Shown: positions 34,791-46,415 of the stretch, in pieces | How the letters are laid out: every line of letters starts with the position of its first letter | How positions within the stretch are numbered: position 1 is the first letter of the stretch | NCBI GenBank assembly: GCA_963921425.1 | Contig: OY992840.1 | Location: 5,892,501 to 5,956,500, forward strand | DNA length: 64,000 nt | From: Dryas octopetala | Taxonomy: Eukaryota > Streptophyta > Magnoliopsida > Rosales > Rosaceae | Direction of reading: 5' to 3' | The notes under the pieces: model-generated | Told to the model about the DNA's origin: nothing | Database searches by the model: none | What the model saw: only the letters and a program-made list of their open reading frames with translations | Position numbers and translations under genes: made by a program

Positions 34791-36599
34791 TGAGACTTTT
34801 TTTTTATATTCACTTAATTCTTTTTTACTACTACACCTCGTTCTTCTTCCTTTTTATTTTTTATTTTTTTATTTGTACAATTAACTTTTACACTGGTTTG
34901 TGGCATTGTGTATAATTATATATAAATTAAAAGTACTTTTCTTTAGAGGAGAAAGGCAAAAGGAAGCAAGAAATTTGAGTGTAAATGAACTTTAACGTGT
35001 GCATATGCCCCTCAACAACTCATACTTATAATTACCTTTTCTAACCCACACACGCAAACACTTGCTCCTTTTCACAAACCCTAAATTGAATACTTTCTTG
35101 ATTATACACACACACACAAACCCACATGATTGAACACTAATTTCCACATCCTAGGGTTCAGTTAATTGTCTCCATTTTAACCACAATCATCAACATCATC
35201 ATAGCCATGATGAAAAACTTTAATTTCCAAAAATGGCATCATTCTTCTTGGTTTAACTTCAACCCCAAACATTCTCATTTAATTTGGTTTTTATATCTAG
35301 GCAGAAGAAATTAATTTCAAGCTACATATGTAGGGATATGGTCCTTCACTCTCCTCATATGCTATATATGTGAGGGGGAGTGGGAAAGTCAAATTTACCA
35401 CTCCATCAATGTAAGGTATAGAAAATGCGTTTTGGAAAGGGTAGTTATGTCTTTTCAAGTGATAAAATTAAGAGCTGTGGCCTATAACCCTCAAAAGCAC
35501 TCCCTTCCCTTGCGCTATGTGGTCACCACACACGTGTACTACAGACAGGGTTAGGCCAGGTTAAGAACAAGAGTCAATTTTAGACAGTCCCAAATTTACA
35601 AGCACATCTTACCACACCTTCTTTGTGCCTGGTGATATTCTGGGAGACCCAAACAACAGGGGCATGTCTGGCGTACAAAATTTTCAAATGTGCATGCTAA
35701 CAGTTTTTATTTTCTCTTTTGAGTTATAATTAGTGACAATATTTAGGAATAGCTGATCTCAATTTGATACCTACCAAAGAATATATTTGACTATCAAGTG
35801 ACAAAACAATCACGTAACCCAAAAAAAACAAAGAGGTGAAAAAACAATCTATTTGTTAGTTAACATTTGACAATACATGATAATCACTAATTACTTAATG
35901 ATCTAATGATTTTTTTTGTTACATTTTTTTTAGAGGAATTTTTTTGTTACATTAGAGAGAATCAAACTCTAGAAATATCATAATTCTAACTTATTATTTC
36001 ACCCAACCTCGCTGCTTGAGTTAACCCCAAGAGCTTACTTAATAGTAATATTTCTCTTAATAATATTGAAAATATCTCAAATTAGAATTTCTGCTCATTA
36101 AAATTAAGAAAGAAGAAAAAAAAAATAGATGATAATCAAATTTGGTGTATGGGTAAAACAAGACCTTTGCGTTCGATCCCCATTTGCTAAGGCCTCAATC
36201 TATTAAAACTTAATTTTTCATATTTTGTGAAAATCCTAATAAAATTCGTTTTTGGGCCTTGAAAACTTGAGATCATTATGAGCAGAGTCCAAATTCTGTT
36301 AAAGCCTGCTTTTCAGACCCAATAAAATATTTTTTATATTCAGAAAAACAAAATAAGCAAAAGCCCACTACCTCCAAGCCTCTCCCATCCCAAAAAGGTC
36401 GTAATGCCCTTGTAAGTTGAGACTATCAACTATTTAGATATAATAACATACTATTTCCTCAAAATTTAAGATACAATAATAATTTTCCTTCCATATGTCC
36501 ATTTTATGTAAACTTTGTATTCGCGAAAAGCATTCATAGGCATACAATTTTAGTTTTGAATCATTTGTCCATATCACATGTCAAAGTCTTATGTGTCAC
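34791..36599. other. Non-coding DNA upstream of KANADI2
   Basis: AT-rich and gene-free. The distal KANADI2 promoter would lie in its left part. A GTTCGATCCCC motif at 36172 resembles a tRNA B box, but no A box or cloverleaf fits. Confidence 0.5.
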
Positions 36600-37600
36600 A
36601 TACTCACAAAAATTTAGGTAAGGTGTAATTCCTCATCATACTTCTTAGCAAGTCCTTTAGAGTGCAACTACACCTTTGTACAACCCTATTTTGTTTATGC
36701 ATCCCAAGACTAGTTTATTGAGCAACTATACTACATTCTTGAAGAAAAACAACAAAGGGATCTGGATTGCGACCACTCACATCATACCTGTCATATTACT
36801 CTCCATCCGATTTGACTTCACAACTTTAACCTTTCTATCTAATTAATTTTCAACTCACTTAAAAACCTTAAAAACATATAGGGCACTGTATTTTTTTCAT
36901 AAATCAAGAACATGAGAAATAATCACTTAGAGTTACAAATAATGATGTTCACTAATAATTGTAGGAAAAGTGCCACAAGTATATGTATGAATGATTTCTA
37001 AAAGATGTGACAAAGATTAAACATTTCTTTTTATAATTAGTCATTTTTCCTTTTATGCAGTCATTACAAACACTTCAATATGAGAAATTAAGTGGATGAG
37101 TTGAAGAATAATGTCATCTTTTTTTTTTCTTTTTCTTTTTTAGATTTAGAAAGAGGGGGAATCGAACCTAGGTGCAGAATGACAAACTCTACTGCCCTTC
37201 CAACTGGACTTCCCATCAACTACAAGAATAATGTCATCTTTTATCAACATATATTATATACTTTCTTTTGAAATAGGCCTAATCTTTTGTGTCAAAGCAT
37301 GAAAGAATTTTCATTAACAAGAAAATGTTTTTTTCTCAAAGTTACAAAAGATTGACCACAATTCAAATTCTATAATCCATCAACCAAAATACTTTATGAA
37401 ACTACTAAAACCACTTTTATTGAATTCAAAAAGAAATCAGACCATGACAAGTTTTGAAATTGAAATTAAATTCCTTCTCATGGAAGTTACATAGACAACA
37501 TTCACCAAATCAAAGAATAAACCAGACTCTAACTGAAGACTATAGGGACTCGACTTGAACCTTCATGTCATTTCCTACGAAAACATTTACTTCATTCTTA
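36600..37600 (-). pseudogene. Decayed copia protease/integrase region
   Basis: Read on the minus strand with many stops and shifts, it shows VNVFVGNDMKVQVES (about 37597-37550) followed by a degraded stretch equivalent to the NLxSxSxL part of copia pre-integrase domains. Further on it reads KDDIILQ near the SINE, then EIIHTYTCGTFPTIIS, a corrupted form of the integrase LEIIHTDICGPFP. This is a very old Ty1/copia internal fragment with no LTR assigned. It is interrupted by the SINE at 37123-37223. Confidence 0.6.
37123..37223 (-). mobile_element. Short tRNA-derived SINE
   Basis: On the minus strand it has a tRNA-like head (GAAGTCCAGTTGGAAGGGCAG), a good B box (AGGTTCGATTCC) and an A-rich tail. 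It is flanked by a perfect 19-bp duplication starting AAGAATAATGTCATC (37104-37122 and 37224-37242). The duplication lies in decayed copia integrase sequence, which dates the SINE after the copia insertion. Confidence 0.9.
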
Positions 37601-37759
37601 TTTGGTAGCCTCCTCTTTGTGAAACGCTATGACCACCACACCTGTCAAACAGACGTTGCTCTATCCACTCCATTCCCTTCCTTTCCGCCCTTGAACCTTC
37701 CTAGAGCGATAGCTCCACTGCACACCAATTTGTCTTGGTGGAGGCAAAAATCCCCCCTC

Positions 37760-38440
37760 CCCCTTTCCTCAAGCTAAAATGTCAAAAAATTGGCGCATGA
37801 ATCCAACCACCCTATTTAAACGAGAAATCTCCAATCGCACACGCCATTTCCTTATGTCTTAGAACTCCACATTTATTGTAAAAACGTTAAATGCTGATAA
37901 TGAAACTAGACCCATCTTTGGTTGCCATCCAGATTTAGCTACACACCTCTAGCAAAAAGTTTAGTAACATCAGGTAAGACCCGCATATTTCTAGCAAATG
38001 AAGTCTGCCTTAACAGTTCAAAAACAAATTCTTAAAACCTTTGTAAAGCGCTTTCTCATGAGATCCAATGCTTTAGGATCCATGACATTCTAGCGACACC
38101 TTACAAACCTGAACCTAAAGTAAGAAAAGCTAAATTAGACTGGACTTATAAATTTCCATCTCGATATCCATCGTTGCACCAAGAAAATATGATCTCAAAC
38201 AAACACGACTTGCTGCATAATGCACATGCTGCTCCATTCTCCAATTCTGAAGCATAGTCTACCCCAACATTAGACCAGTGAAGTTTTGTGAAGCCAAGAG
38301 CAATCCCATGAGGCTAACCCCCCATCCCTGAAGAACACGTCCCCTGACGTAATGTCCTACCACTGTCTCTTTGGTCTCGAAGTCATGCAAACAGAATCTC
38401 CCAAAGATAGACACAACTCAAAGTCCATGTTGGGATCCAT
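37760..38440 (-). pseudogene. Decayed DUF4283/zinc-knuckle fragment of LINE-ORF1 type
   Basis: The minus strand starts with ATGGATCCC (38440) reading MDPNMDFELCLSLGDS. Further downstream it reads LNLDGNQRWV, FHYQHLTFLQ, and KCGVLRHKEMAC, then GGWIHAPI. LNLDGxxxWVxFxYExLP-FCxxCGxxGH-xxxC-WLRA is the DUF4283 plus zf-CCHC_4 arrangement of plant LINE-type ORF1 proteins. At least three stops interrupt it. The sequence upstream of the ATG is split by the TRIM at 38446-38790. The protein-family assignment is moderately sure. Confidence 0.5.
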
Positions 38441-38445
38441 AGCAT

Positions 38446-38790
38446 TGAAGAAAATTGGAACATCCAACCCAAAATTAATTGGGAATGGGTCAAGAGGCCC
38501 GATACCTTATAAATCACTAAGCAATTAATGTCTTAATTTTCTGATGTGGGATTCTCTCTTCTCAACACTCCCCTTCGTGTGTAACATCACTTAAGTCAAA
38601 TATTTGGACAACATATATTGGGTATGTTCCATTTGGCCCAACACTTGAATTGCTTGCTTTGATACCATGAAGAAAATTGGAGCATCCAACTCAAACTCAA
38701 TTGACAATGGATGAGTGGAGATATCCAACACCTTATAAACCACTATATATACAAGGTCTTAATTCTGATGTGGGATTCTCTCTCTCAACA
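38446..38790 (-). mobile_element. TRIM element (complete, 345 bp)
   Basis: Two LTRs (38668-38790 as 5' LTR and 38446-38567 as 3' LTR, 123 and 122 bp) start TGTTGAGA and end TTCTTCA on the minus strand. The primer-binding site TGGTATCAAAGC lies next to the 5' LTR (38667-38656) and a purine tract CGAAGGGGAG sits just before the 3' LTR. Flanking 5-mers AGCAT (38441-38445) and AGCAC (38791-38795) are a near-perfect target duplication. There is no coding capacity, so it moves in trans. It sits 5 bp upstream of the ATG of the DUF4283-like fragment. Confidence 0.9.
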
Positions 38791-38795
38791 AGCAC

Positions 38796-39584
38796 CGCGT
38801 ACCTTAACACTAAAGAAAAAAAAACCCTAGATTTAAGAAGAGGTTTCGTAAACGCTAGGGAAAACCTCCTCTAGAGAAGAAATAGTCATGGGCCATAAAA
38901 AAATCCCTATTTAACTATTTTAAATGGGTGAAATATGCACTCAATCCTAATCCTTGGAGATATCTGAGTGTTGATTCAGTTTTTAGGATTAACATTTGAA
39001 TCTCAAGACCAGTATATATTTTCTATTTGAACCTGCAGCTAACACAAAATTTGTTGATTTGGCCTTCTGGTTTAGGGGGATATCGGACAATAGGTCTAAT
39101 TGGCTTGACCCATTTTTGTTGTAAGTTAGTCTGCTTCTATCAATTAATCAAATCTATTCACTTTAAATGACCCAGGTGCTTCCCAAAACAAAGCAAAAGT
39201 TGGTATTACCTTTTGACTTTATTTGAAACTCTTTGAATAGGATTCGTTCACAAGCTAGCTAAGATTATGTCTAATTAATTATATGTCAAATATACATAAT
39301 TTGTTTACTTTTGTTTGTTTAGATGTCTTCCAAGGTTTCAATTGCAATGCTTAAATTTTCTGTCTCTGCGATTTTTTTTTTTTGGCTCGTCTTATTTATA
39401 TGTATAAGTCAGAGGGTGTGAGCAAAAGAGAAAATGAATTTCTACCTTGTGAATTTGTAATATATGCTAATGGAACATGTAAAAGAAAGTATATCATAGA
39501 ACATAAGGGTCATAAATATATATACATCAAAATGACAATGAGACACCAATGAGTTAGCTAGGACAGTCCAGTACCAATCAGTAA

Positions 39585-39585
<1 letters not shown>
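38796..39585. other. Non-coding DNA between the two TRIM elements
   Basis: On the minus strand, the part near 38796-38870 continues the 5' flank of the DUF4283-like fragment and includes the leader-like CTAGGGTTTTTTTTC. The remainder is AT-rich without a gene. Confidence 0.4.

Positions 39586-39640
<55 letters not shown>
39586..39640 (+). repeat. (CA)n microsatellite
   Basis: About 27 CA units followed by a short (AT)n run at 39641-39651. Confidence 0.95.
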
Positions 39641-39653
<13 letters not shown>

Positions 39654-39707
39654 CCGCATTGGTATGTGTATTAAAGGATTGAATGGTTGAGACTTGAGAG
39701 CAATACG

Positions 39708-40071
39708 TGTTGAGAGTAATGTGGAGCAATGTTCCACATCGGAAAACTACAGCTTAGCATATGTGCTTATAAGTCTTGTGTCTCTTCACTCATTGCCAGT
39801 TGGTTTTGAGTTAGATGCTCAAATTCTATCATGGTATCAGAGCTTGGTTATCCGCGTGTAAGGCCCAACGGTCACACGTGCTCCCACGCCACCCAATACA
39901 ATTTGTTCACGTGTAAGACTCAAAATATCGTCACACATGCGGGGGCGTGTTGAGAGTAATGTGGAGCAATGTCCCACATAGGAAAACTAGAGCTTAGCAT
40001 ATGTGCTTATAAGTCTTGTGCCTCTCTACCCATTACCAATTAATTTTGAGTTGGATGCTCTAATTCTATCA
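39708..40071 (+). mobile_element. TRIM element (complete, 364 bp)
   Basis: Two 124-bp LTRs (39708-39831 and 39948-40071) start TGTTGAGAGTAATGTGGAG and end AATTCTATCA. The internal domain is only 116 bp. It starts with TGGTATCAGAGC (39832-39843), the initiator-methionine tRNA primer-binding site, and ends in a polypurine tract GCGGGGGCG (39939-39947). The LTRs differ from each other at roughly ten positions, so the insertion is not very recent. No clean 5-bp target duplication is seen (ATACG versus ATCCA). It is of the same type as the TRIM at 38446 but in the opposite orientation. Confidence 0.9.
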
Positions 40072-41752
40072 ATCCATACATATGTAACAAATGCGTTTGC
40101 ATGATTTGAAATCAATTTATTCAGCAAAACAACCAACAATATGTACATCAGGAACCTGCTCATTTCAAGTGGGTTCAAATCATAATTGTACCTCGGACCA
40201 AAAGAATTATAAATGTTATATTCTTCGAGAATCTACACAATATTTTGCTATATCAGAGTGAGAACCAACTAATTATTGAGTTTCCACTTTGTTTTAAGAT
40301 ATCTGAAATTCAAATTTCTCTCCTCAAATTAAAATAAAAACAAACAACCAAGAAAAGACTGTGTCGGTGAGAGATTTTTTGGGGGTGAAATACATAAATT
40401 TTTTTAATTAATAATTAAATATCCTGGTCTAACGTTCTTAATGCAACTGGTAGAATTGTTCCAGGTGCTAACATTTACACTAAAATAGGTGGTTAGAGAC
40501 TTAGAGGGGACACAAAATATGTGGACGGCCTGCTTGATGATTTTATTTTTAAAAAAAATAGAGAAGAGAGAGATATGAGAGAAAGAAGAGACACAAAAAT
40601 GAGAAAATTGAAGAAAAAGCAAGAAGAATACATAAACCTGGGAGCTAAAAAATACTTTAGATTCCTTTTAGTTTTTATTTTGTAAACCATTGTATGTATT
40701 TTTTTTTTTTTTAATCTCTTCTTCACTTTTATATATCAGCTCACCTCTCATATTTTTTTTCCATTTTATCATTAATTAAAAAATATTAAAAAACTGAAAA
40801 AATATAATCAAACATGCCCACGTTTGATGTCGTTGCAAGAACTTATAGTAGCGCTCATTTTAACATTTTATTGATGTAGACGCCATTAAATGAATAATAA
40901 TTATATGCATAAAAAAGTTTATAGTGATAGGAAGAAATTTTTTTAAGTTACCAATTATATGAAAAAATAAAATTATTGTTTTAGTGATTTATCTTATATA
41001 TTTATGTGCAGAGTTCAACTTTTACCTTTTCTTGTCCTTAATAAAATAAAAAGTAAAAAATTACTATAAATTTAATTAGTATGAGTGATTGGAACTCTAT
41101 TCTTCGACCAAAAGGGGTGGTTGTTGGAGAAAAGGTTGAAAGCTTAACAAAGATATATTTCCATTGCTTGTGAGAAACAAAGGTATAATTTTTTTCCCTT
41201 TTCTTTTTGCCCTTTTCATGAAAAAAGTAGAATCAATTATCTTGGGCATATTGAAAGATGTATGATGCAAAGCTTTTAATAACTTTGCCTCCTATAAACA
41301 TCGGTATGTGTTACCTTTGTTTTTGGTTAAGTCACCCATCCGTGGCTCTCGGTAGACATACAAATTAGGGTCCCCACTCCCCACTCCCTTTTCATTAAAA
41401 CTATTTCTGTTGTTTTAATTTTCGATCATCTTCTCATTGGACAATTGTACCCTTCCTTTCTGACCAAAAAAAGTCGTACTCCTCCTTCATTAACACTGTC
41501 CAACTCTCAACCAACCAACACCTTCACGAGCCATGACCCATCGAGCCCAATAAGGATGGGGTCCATAGCCTAATAATCAACAATTTATTTAAAAACGTAC
41601 TCTGAAAATTTTTGTAATATTGAGAAAAAAAAAAAAAGAAGATGATATTTAATTGATTAAATAGTAGGAGGCCCATTAATAACCAAACCGATTTGATGTT
41701 AAAAAAAAAAAAACCAGACGCAATTGATTATAGAAAATGATTGAACATCTAT
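40072..41752. other. AT-rich non-coding DNA
   Basis: No gene or clear element. Poly(T), poly(A) and short GA tracts only. Confidence 0.5.
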
Positions 41753-42873
41753 TATTATTATAGTGCCTAATTTTAAACCACCTAATTACCTAAAAAATTT
41801 GCCTAAAACTCCACCCATCTAGAAACTCTTTCAAAACCTCATATAACTTATAATCCTAAATTAACTTTCTGACGCGCGCTGACGCATGCTGACACGCGCT
41901 AACACATGCTGACACGTGCTGACGCATGCTGACATCACTGTAACTGAATTTTGGTGAAACTGTTTTTTTTTTTTTTTCTGGAATTGAAGTTTTTGCTAAA
42001 ACTCAATATGTTGCTGAAACTAAAATCAAACACTGAAATTGAATTTCACTACACTAAAACTGAATTTCAACAATTCAATTACACTGAAACTGAATTTCAG
42101 AAATTCAGTTACATTGAATTGAAGAATTCACTTATAAATTCACTTATTGAAACTGAATTAAGTGATGAAACAATTACACATTGACTAAAATGCAATTACA
42201 CCTTAATTAAAAAACAATTACACCTTCACTAAAATAATTCCACTTCACTAAAACAATTACACCTTTACTTGACAAAAAATAACAAATATATCAATTCAGT
42301 GTTTCACTATAGACTAAATTCAGTTTTAGTCTGAATTCAATTTCAATGAATTCAGTTTCATTGCATTCATTAAATTCAAGTTCAGTTCACTGAATGTACT
42401 GAAACTGAATTCACTGAAATTGAATTTAGTGAAACTGAAACCCTAGACAATGTTGTCTGATAACCTCACGCGCGACGAGTACACGACAATCGCCACTGCC
42501 TCGATCTGTTTCTACTTGCAAATTTGATTCATCATATTTCAGAACCATAATTTCATTCAAAATTCATTTAAAACTGATGTTTCAAGAACTGAAACTGTTT
42601 CACAAACTGAAAACTGTTTCACGAACTGAAAGTGTTTAATCAATAAATGTAGGCTTAAAGTTCCCTATCCAAGAAACTGAATTTTTACGCACTAAAAAAT
42701 GAATAAAATAAGGTTTTAATCGCCACCACTCGTGGCGGAGCAGCCGCAGTGGTCATGAGGTTTGATTTGGGTTTTCTTGTTTCTTCAACAATTGGACCAA
42801 TCCAAATACACATAATTGAAGAGCACAACGAGGTGAAGAAGATAGGTACCTGACTCGTCGGAAATGGCTGTTG

Positions 42874-43190
42874 GAAAAGGCAGATCGCCGATGGAGAAGC
42901 CGCGGCCTTTGTGGCTTCGATCTGCCGTCGTGGCTGATCGGATGGAGAATCTGAGCACACCATCGTGCTCAGGACGTCGAGAGGAAGAAGGCTTGGGTGG
43001 TTTGGCATTTCAACTCCGTTGAAAAAGGCAGATCGCCGGCGAAGAAGCCGCGGCCTTTGTGGCTTCGATCTGCCGCCGTGGCTGATCGGATGGAGAATCC
43101 GAGCACACCATCGTGCTCAGGACGTCGAGAGGAAAAAGGTTTAGGTGGTTTGGCATTCCAACTCCGTCGGAAAGGCAGATCGCCGACGAG
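42874..43190 (+). repeat. Tandem repeat, about 147-bp unit, 2.2 copies
   Basis: Units start GAAAAGGCAGATCGCCG at 42874, GAAAAAGGCAGATCGCCG at 43021 and a truncated one at about 43169. Each carries CCGCGGCCTTTGTGGCTTCG and CATCGTGCTCAGGACGTCGA. The long frames on both strands across it (for example LDVLSTMVCSDSPSDQPRRQ twice) come from the repeat. It lies inside the Mutator-like element and could be a captured host-gene piece, but I recognise no protein. Confidence 0.85.
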
Positions 43191-43390
43191 CACCACCGAT
43201 CGGAGTCGCGACGATCTGGGCTGTTTGGGCATGATTTGGGGCGAGTGATGACAGAGGGAGGAAGAGGAGGGAGAGACAAAGTTGATGGTAGTGGTCTCGC
43301 TGGCAACCGTCACCGGACAACGCCACACGCGCCGGCGACAGCCACGCGCGAAGGAGAGAGAACAGAGAGAAGAAAGATGATGCGGGAATG

Positions 43391-43413
43391 AGAGAGAGAG
43401 AGAGAGAGAGAGA
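43391..43413 (+). repeat. (GA)n microsatellite
   Basis: A short GA tract at the inner edge of the right arm of the Mutator-like element. Confidence 0.85.
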
Positions 43414-43704
43414 GTGCGCGTGAGAATGGGAGAAAGTATATTGGAAATTGATTTTGAATAACCTAGGGTTATAATAGGAATATTTAAAAAAAAGTCAAAT
43501 TTAGCTGAGTGTTAGTTGACTAGGGGGTTTTGGAAGAGTTTAAGTAGGTAATAGGGGGTTTTGAATTAATTATTTTAAGGGTGGAGGTTTTGAAATAATT
43601 AAGTTTTAAATAGGGGGTTATGAATAGTTTACACTTATTATTATTCTAATTTTATAAATTTTAACTGATGTGTCAGTATTTTATTTATTTATTTTTTGAG
43701 AAAC

Positions 43705-43907
43705 TATTATGTGTGACCGTAACAACAAGTGGCATAACGACGTGGTGTTATCAATCCACTTAAATTGTAACATGTGTATAATAATTAATTTCTAAAACCC
43801 TAAATTCTAAAAACTATCCTTCAAATCGTACATGTGTTATAATCTAAATAAATTGGTAACACCACGTCATCATGTCACGTGGTGTTACTGTCACATGCAA
43901 TAATTTT
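43705..43907. mobile_element. Foldback MITE (about 200 bp)
   Basis: The left arm (ATGTGTGACCGTAACA, GACGTGGTGTTATCAAT) and right arm (reverse complement ATGTGACAGTAACACC, GACGTGGTGTTACCAAT) pair over about 70 bp each, around an AT-rich loop at 43780-43830. The borders are approximate and no target duplication was fixed. Confidence 0.7.
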
Positions 43908-44339
43908 TCCTATTTTTGGGCTATTCTAGCCCTCATTATTTTTAACAGGTAAGAAATTGACATGTCATCTTCCACATCCGTTGGTTACCAAAAGTTAGGA
44001 TAATAGTTAATACTTCTAGTATAATTGATTATGAGGAACACTATGTGTGAATTAAAGTATGTGTCACTCAGTGACAATACGGTAACTAGGTAAAAAGAAT
44101 AATAAAATTTGGAGTGCATTTGATCGTGTTTTCTTTGAGTTAGTGTGTATTAATTTCTTCTATTAATATTATATTTCTCATTTATAACATGTAATCTAAA
44201 ATTTTGTATAACTATCATCCTCACGTAATTATTGGTTGTAATTGAATAACTGTTATAAAGCCTTTAACATAAAACATGATCGTTTGGGGAAAAAAAAAAA
44301 CTCTCTCATTAGACGGCTTGATCCTTAGGCCTTTTGATT
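43908..44339. other. Non-coding DNA, possibly outer part of a copia LTR
   Basis: No gene is seen. The right part may belong to the LTR whose start is at 44521 on the minus strand. Its far end was not located. Confidence 0.35.
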
Positions 44340-44442
44340 TCTTTTTCTTTTTAATATCAACAACTGTCATCCATGAGTTTTGAACTTATAACCTCTTCCC
44401 AAAAAGAGGAGATTGGTTGCCAACCACTAGACCAAATGATCA
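44340..44442 (-). mobile_element. tRNA-derived SINE inside a copia LTR
   Basis: On the minus strand it has an A box (TTTGGTCTAGTGGTTGGC), then a B box-like AAGTTCAAAACTC, and ends in an A-rich tail. It interrupts the stretch downstream of the copia LTR start at 44521. A TTGATC-TCCTAA-like flank occurs on both sides but is imperfect. Confidence 0.65.
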
Positions 44443-44515
44443 TTGATCTCCTAATAAATCCTTTAAAGCAAATATATAAATCTTTGATATACTAAAGGCT
44501 GAAATCATGCACTTT

Positions 44516-46415
44516 CTAACACTCCCCCTCAAATTGGAGCATGGATATCGAAAATGCCAAACTTGTGGAGATGTGAATGAAACAATGCTTTGCCTAAGAA
44601 CTTCGTGAAGATATCAGCTACTTATAGTGTGGAAGGCATGTAGGCAGTGGAAATTTGTTCAAGTTGTATTCTTTCACGCACTAAGTGACAATCAATTTCT
44701 ATATGCTTTGTGCGTTTATGAAACACAGGATTGGCAGCAATATGTAAGGCTGCTTGATTGTCACAAAACAATTTTGCTAGTCCAAGATGTACTCTCATAT
44801 CCTTAAGAAGATACCTTAGCCATGTAAGCTCACAAGTAATTGATGCCATAGACCGATATTCAGCTTCAGCTGAAGACTGTGCAACAGTTTTTTGTTTCTA
44901 TGTTCTACAGGATATAAGAGAATTGCCAAGAAAAATATGGTATCCAGTAACTGACCTTCTTGTTGTAGAACAGCTAGCCCAATTAGCATTGCATGACCTC
45001 TTAATTGTAGTTGACTTTTGGATGATAACAATAAACCTTGTCCTGGGCTACCATTCAAATATTTAAGGACTCTAAGCGCTGCTGTCAAGTGAGGCATCCT
45101 CTGTTCTTGCATAACTTGGCTAAGGGTATAAATTGAATATACTATATCTGGTCGAGTAATTGTGAGGTATATGAGACGCCCAACCAATCTTCTATATCGT
45201 GTAGGATTTTTCAACAATTCTCCCTTAAAGGAGTTAAGCTTCAAATTTTGCTCCATAGGAAAATCAACTGGCTGAGCTCCAAGAAGCCATATATCATCAA
45301 GAATATCCAAGGTATATTTTCTTTGGGAGATGACAATCCCTTGCTTGGATCGTGCAACTTCCAAACCAAGGAAATATATTAGATGTCCAAGATCCTTTAT
45401 ACGAAACCGATCGTGCGTAAATTTCTTTAAAGCATGCACGAATAGCATCATCATCATTACCCGTGATTAGCATGTCATCCACATATATTAAAACAGTAGT
45501 AAAAGAACTTCCACAAATTTGAGTGAACAGAGAATATATAGTCTGACTTAGACTGTTGATAACCTGCACTTTGATTAGCATGAGAAAATTTGGAGAACCA
45601 ATTCTGAGGTGCTTGCTTCAAGCCATTTAATGATTTATGCAGTCAACATACTAGGTTCTCCCCCTGTCGACAAAGACCCGGAGAGGGAAGCAAAAATACC
45701 TCTTTATCAAGTTCGTCTTGCAAAAAAAAGCATTTTGAACGTCAAGTTGGTGCAAGGACCAATTATGAACGGAAGCAAAAGCCAATAAACACCAAACTGT
45801 AACCAATTTATCAATAGGAGCAACGGCCTTTGTGTAATCTAGGCCCTCCTTTTGTGTGTATCCTTTGGAAACAAGACGCGCTTTGTAGCGCTCAACATAT
45901 CCATCAGATTTGTACTTAATTTTGTACACCCAGTGATTGCCAATAGCTCTCTTAACAAGTGGCAAGGTACGTTGTAAGAATCCAGGTGCTATGTTGCTCA
46001 AGAGCTTGTAATTCAGCTTGCATAGCCTCCCTCCACTTTGGATTATTCTCAGCCTCTGCATATGTGGTAGGTTCGACTAAACTAGAAATGCAATTGACAA
46101 AGGAACGGTGTGACGAAGAGAGATTATCGATCATAGGAAACAAAATGAGATAAGGGATAACGCGTACCAGATAATGAGGAAAACAATGACTTAGGGACAA
46201 CAAGCTTAACCTGTAAACAATGAAAGTCGTGAAGCCAAACAGAGGGCTGGAGTTCTTGTTCGCTACGCCGTGGAGGAAGTGGCAGATCGGTTGATAATGG
46301 TGATAGGGAGGATGAGGGTAAGGCGATAAGAGAATGGGTTGACAAGGGAGGACTCGCCGTAAGGGCATCCATGTTAGGACGGTAAGATGTATTTGATAGT
46401 GATGTAGCAGGTGAG
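44516..46415 (-). pseudogene. Decayed copia reverse transcriptase/RNase H with start of 3' LTR
   Basis: Minus-strand pieces in order are: [20 protein letters not shown] (about 46090), [20 protein letters not shown] and [20 protein letters not shown] (45930-45810), [11 protein letters not shown] (45750), LIYVDDMLITGNDDDAI (about 45490), DLGHLIYFLGLEVA (45390), and HLTAALRVLKYLNGSPGQGL. After these comes the RNase H part, with [20 protein letters not shown] and [12 protein letters not shown]. At the end ADIFTKFLGKALFHSHLHKF is readable in a shifted frame. The YVDD catalytic motif survives. Frameshifts near 45300, 45460, 45650 and 45000 and several stops kill the frame. A polypurine tract (TTTGAGGGGGAG, minus strand, 44533-44522) precedes a TGTTAG LTR start at 44521. 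The gag and integrase end is not visible. Confidence 0.9.

Larger units (their letters stand above)
41762..43635. mobile_element. Mutator-like non-autonomous element (1.87 kb)
   Basis: It is flanked by a perfect 9-bp duplication TATTATTAT (41753-41761 and 43636-43644). The ends are AGTGCCTAATTTT... and, read inward from the right, AGTGTAAACTATTC. Both arms then carry ACCCCCTA/ACCACCTA and AACCTCCACCC motifs in inverted orientation, giving a long, imperfect terminal inverted repeat. The interior has a GCTGACRCR tandem (about 41870-41935), an ACTGAAACTGAATTT repeat zone (42000-42430) and a GC-rich block (42700-43340) with tandem units. The 9-bp duplication and long termini are Mutator-like. No MURA transposase is present. 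Confidence 0.8.

Noticed and set aside
36115..36190. Possible tRNA gene or SINE with GTTCGATCCCC
   Set aside because: A B box-like motif is present, but there is no acceptable A box spacing, acceptor stem or target duplication.
42685..43391. Cluster of overlapping 60-119-codon frames on both strands
   Set aside because: They are produced by a GC-rich 147-bp tandem repeat inside the Mutator-like element. The repeated phrase appears in two frames, and no known domain is present.
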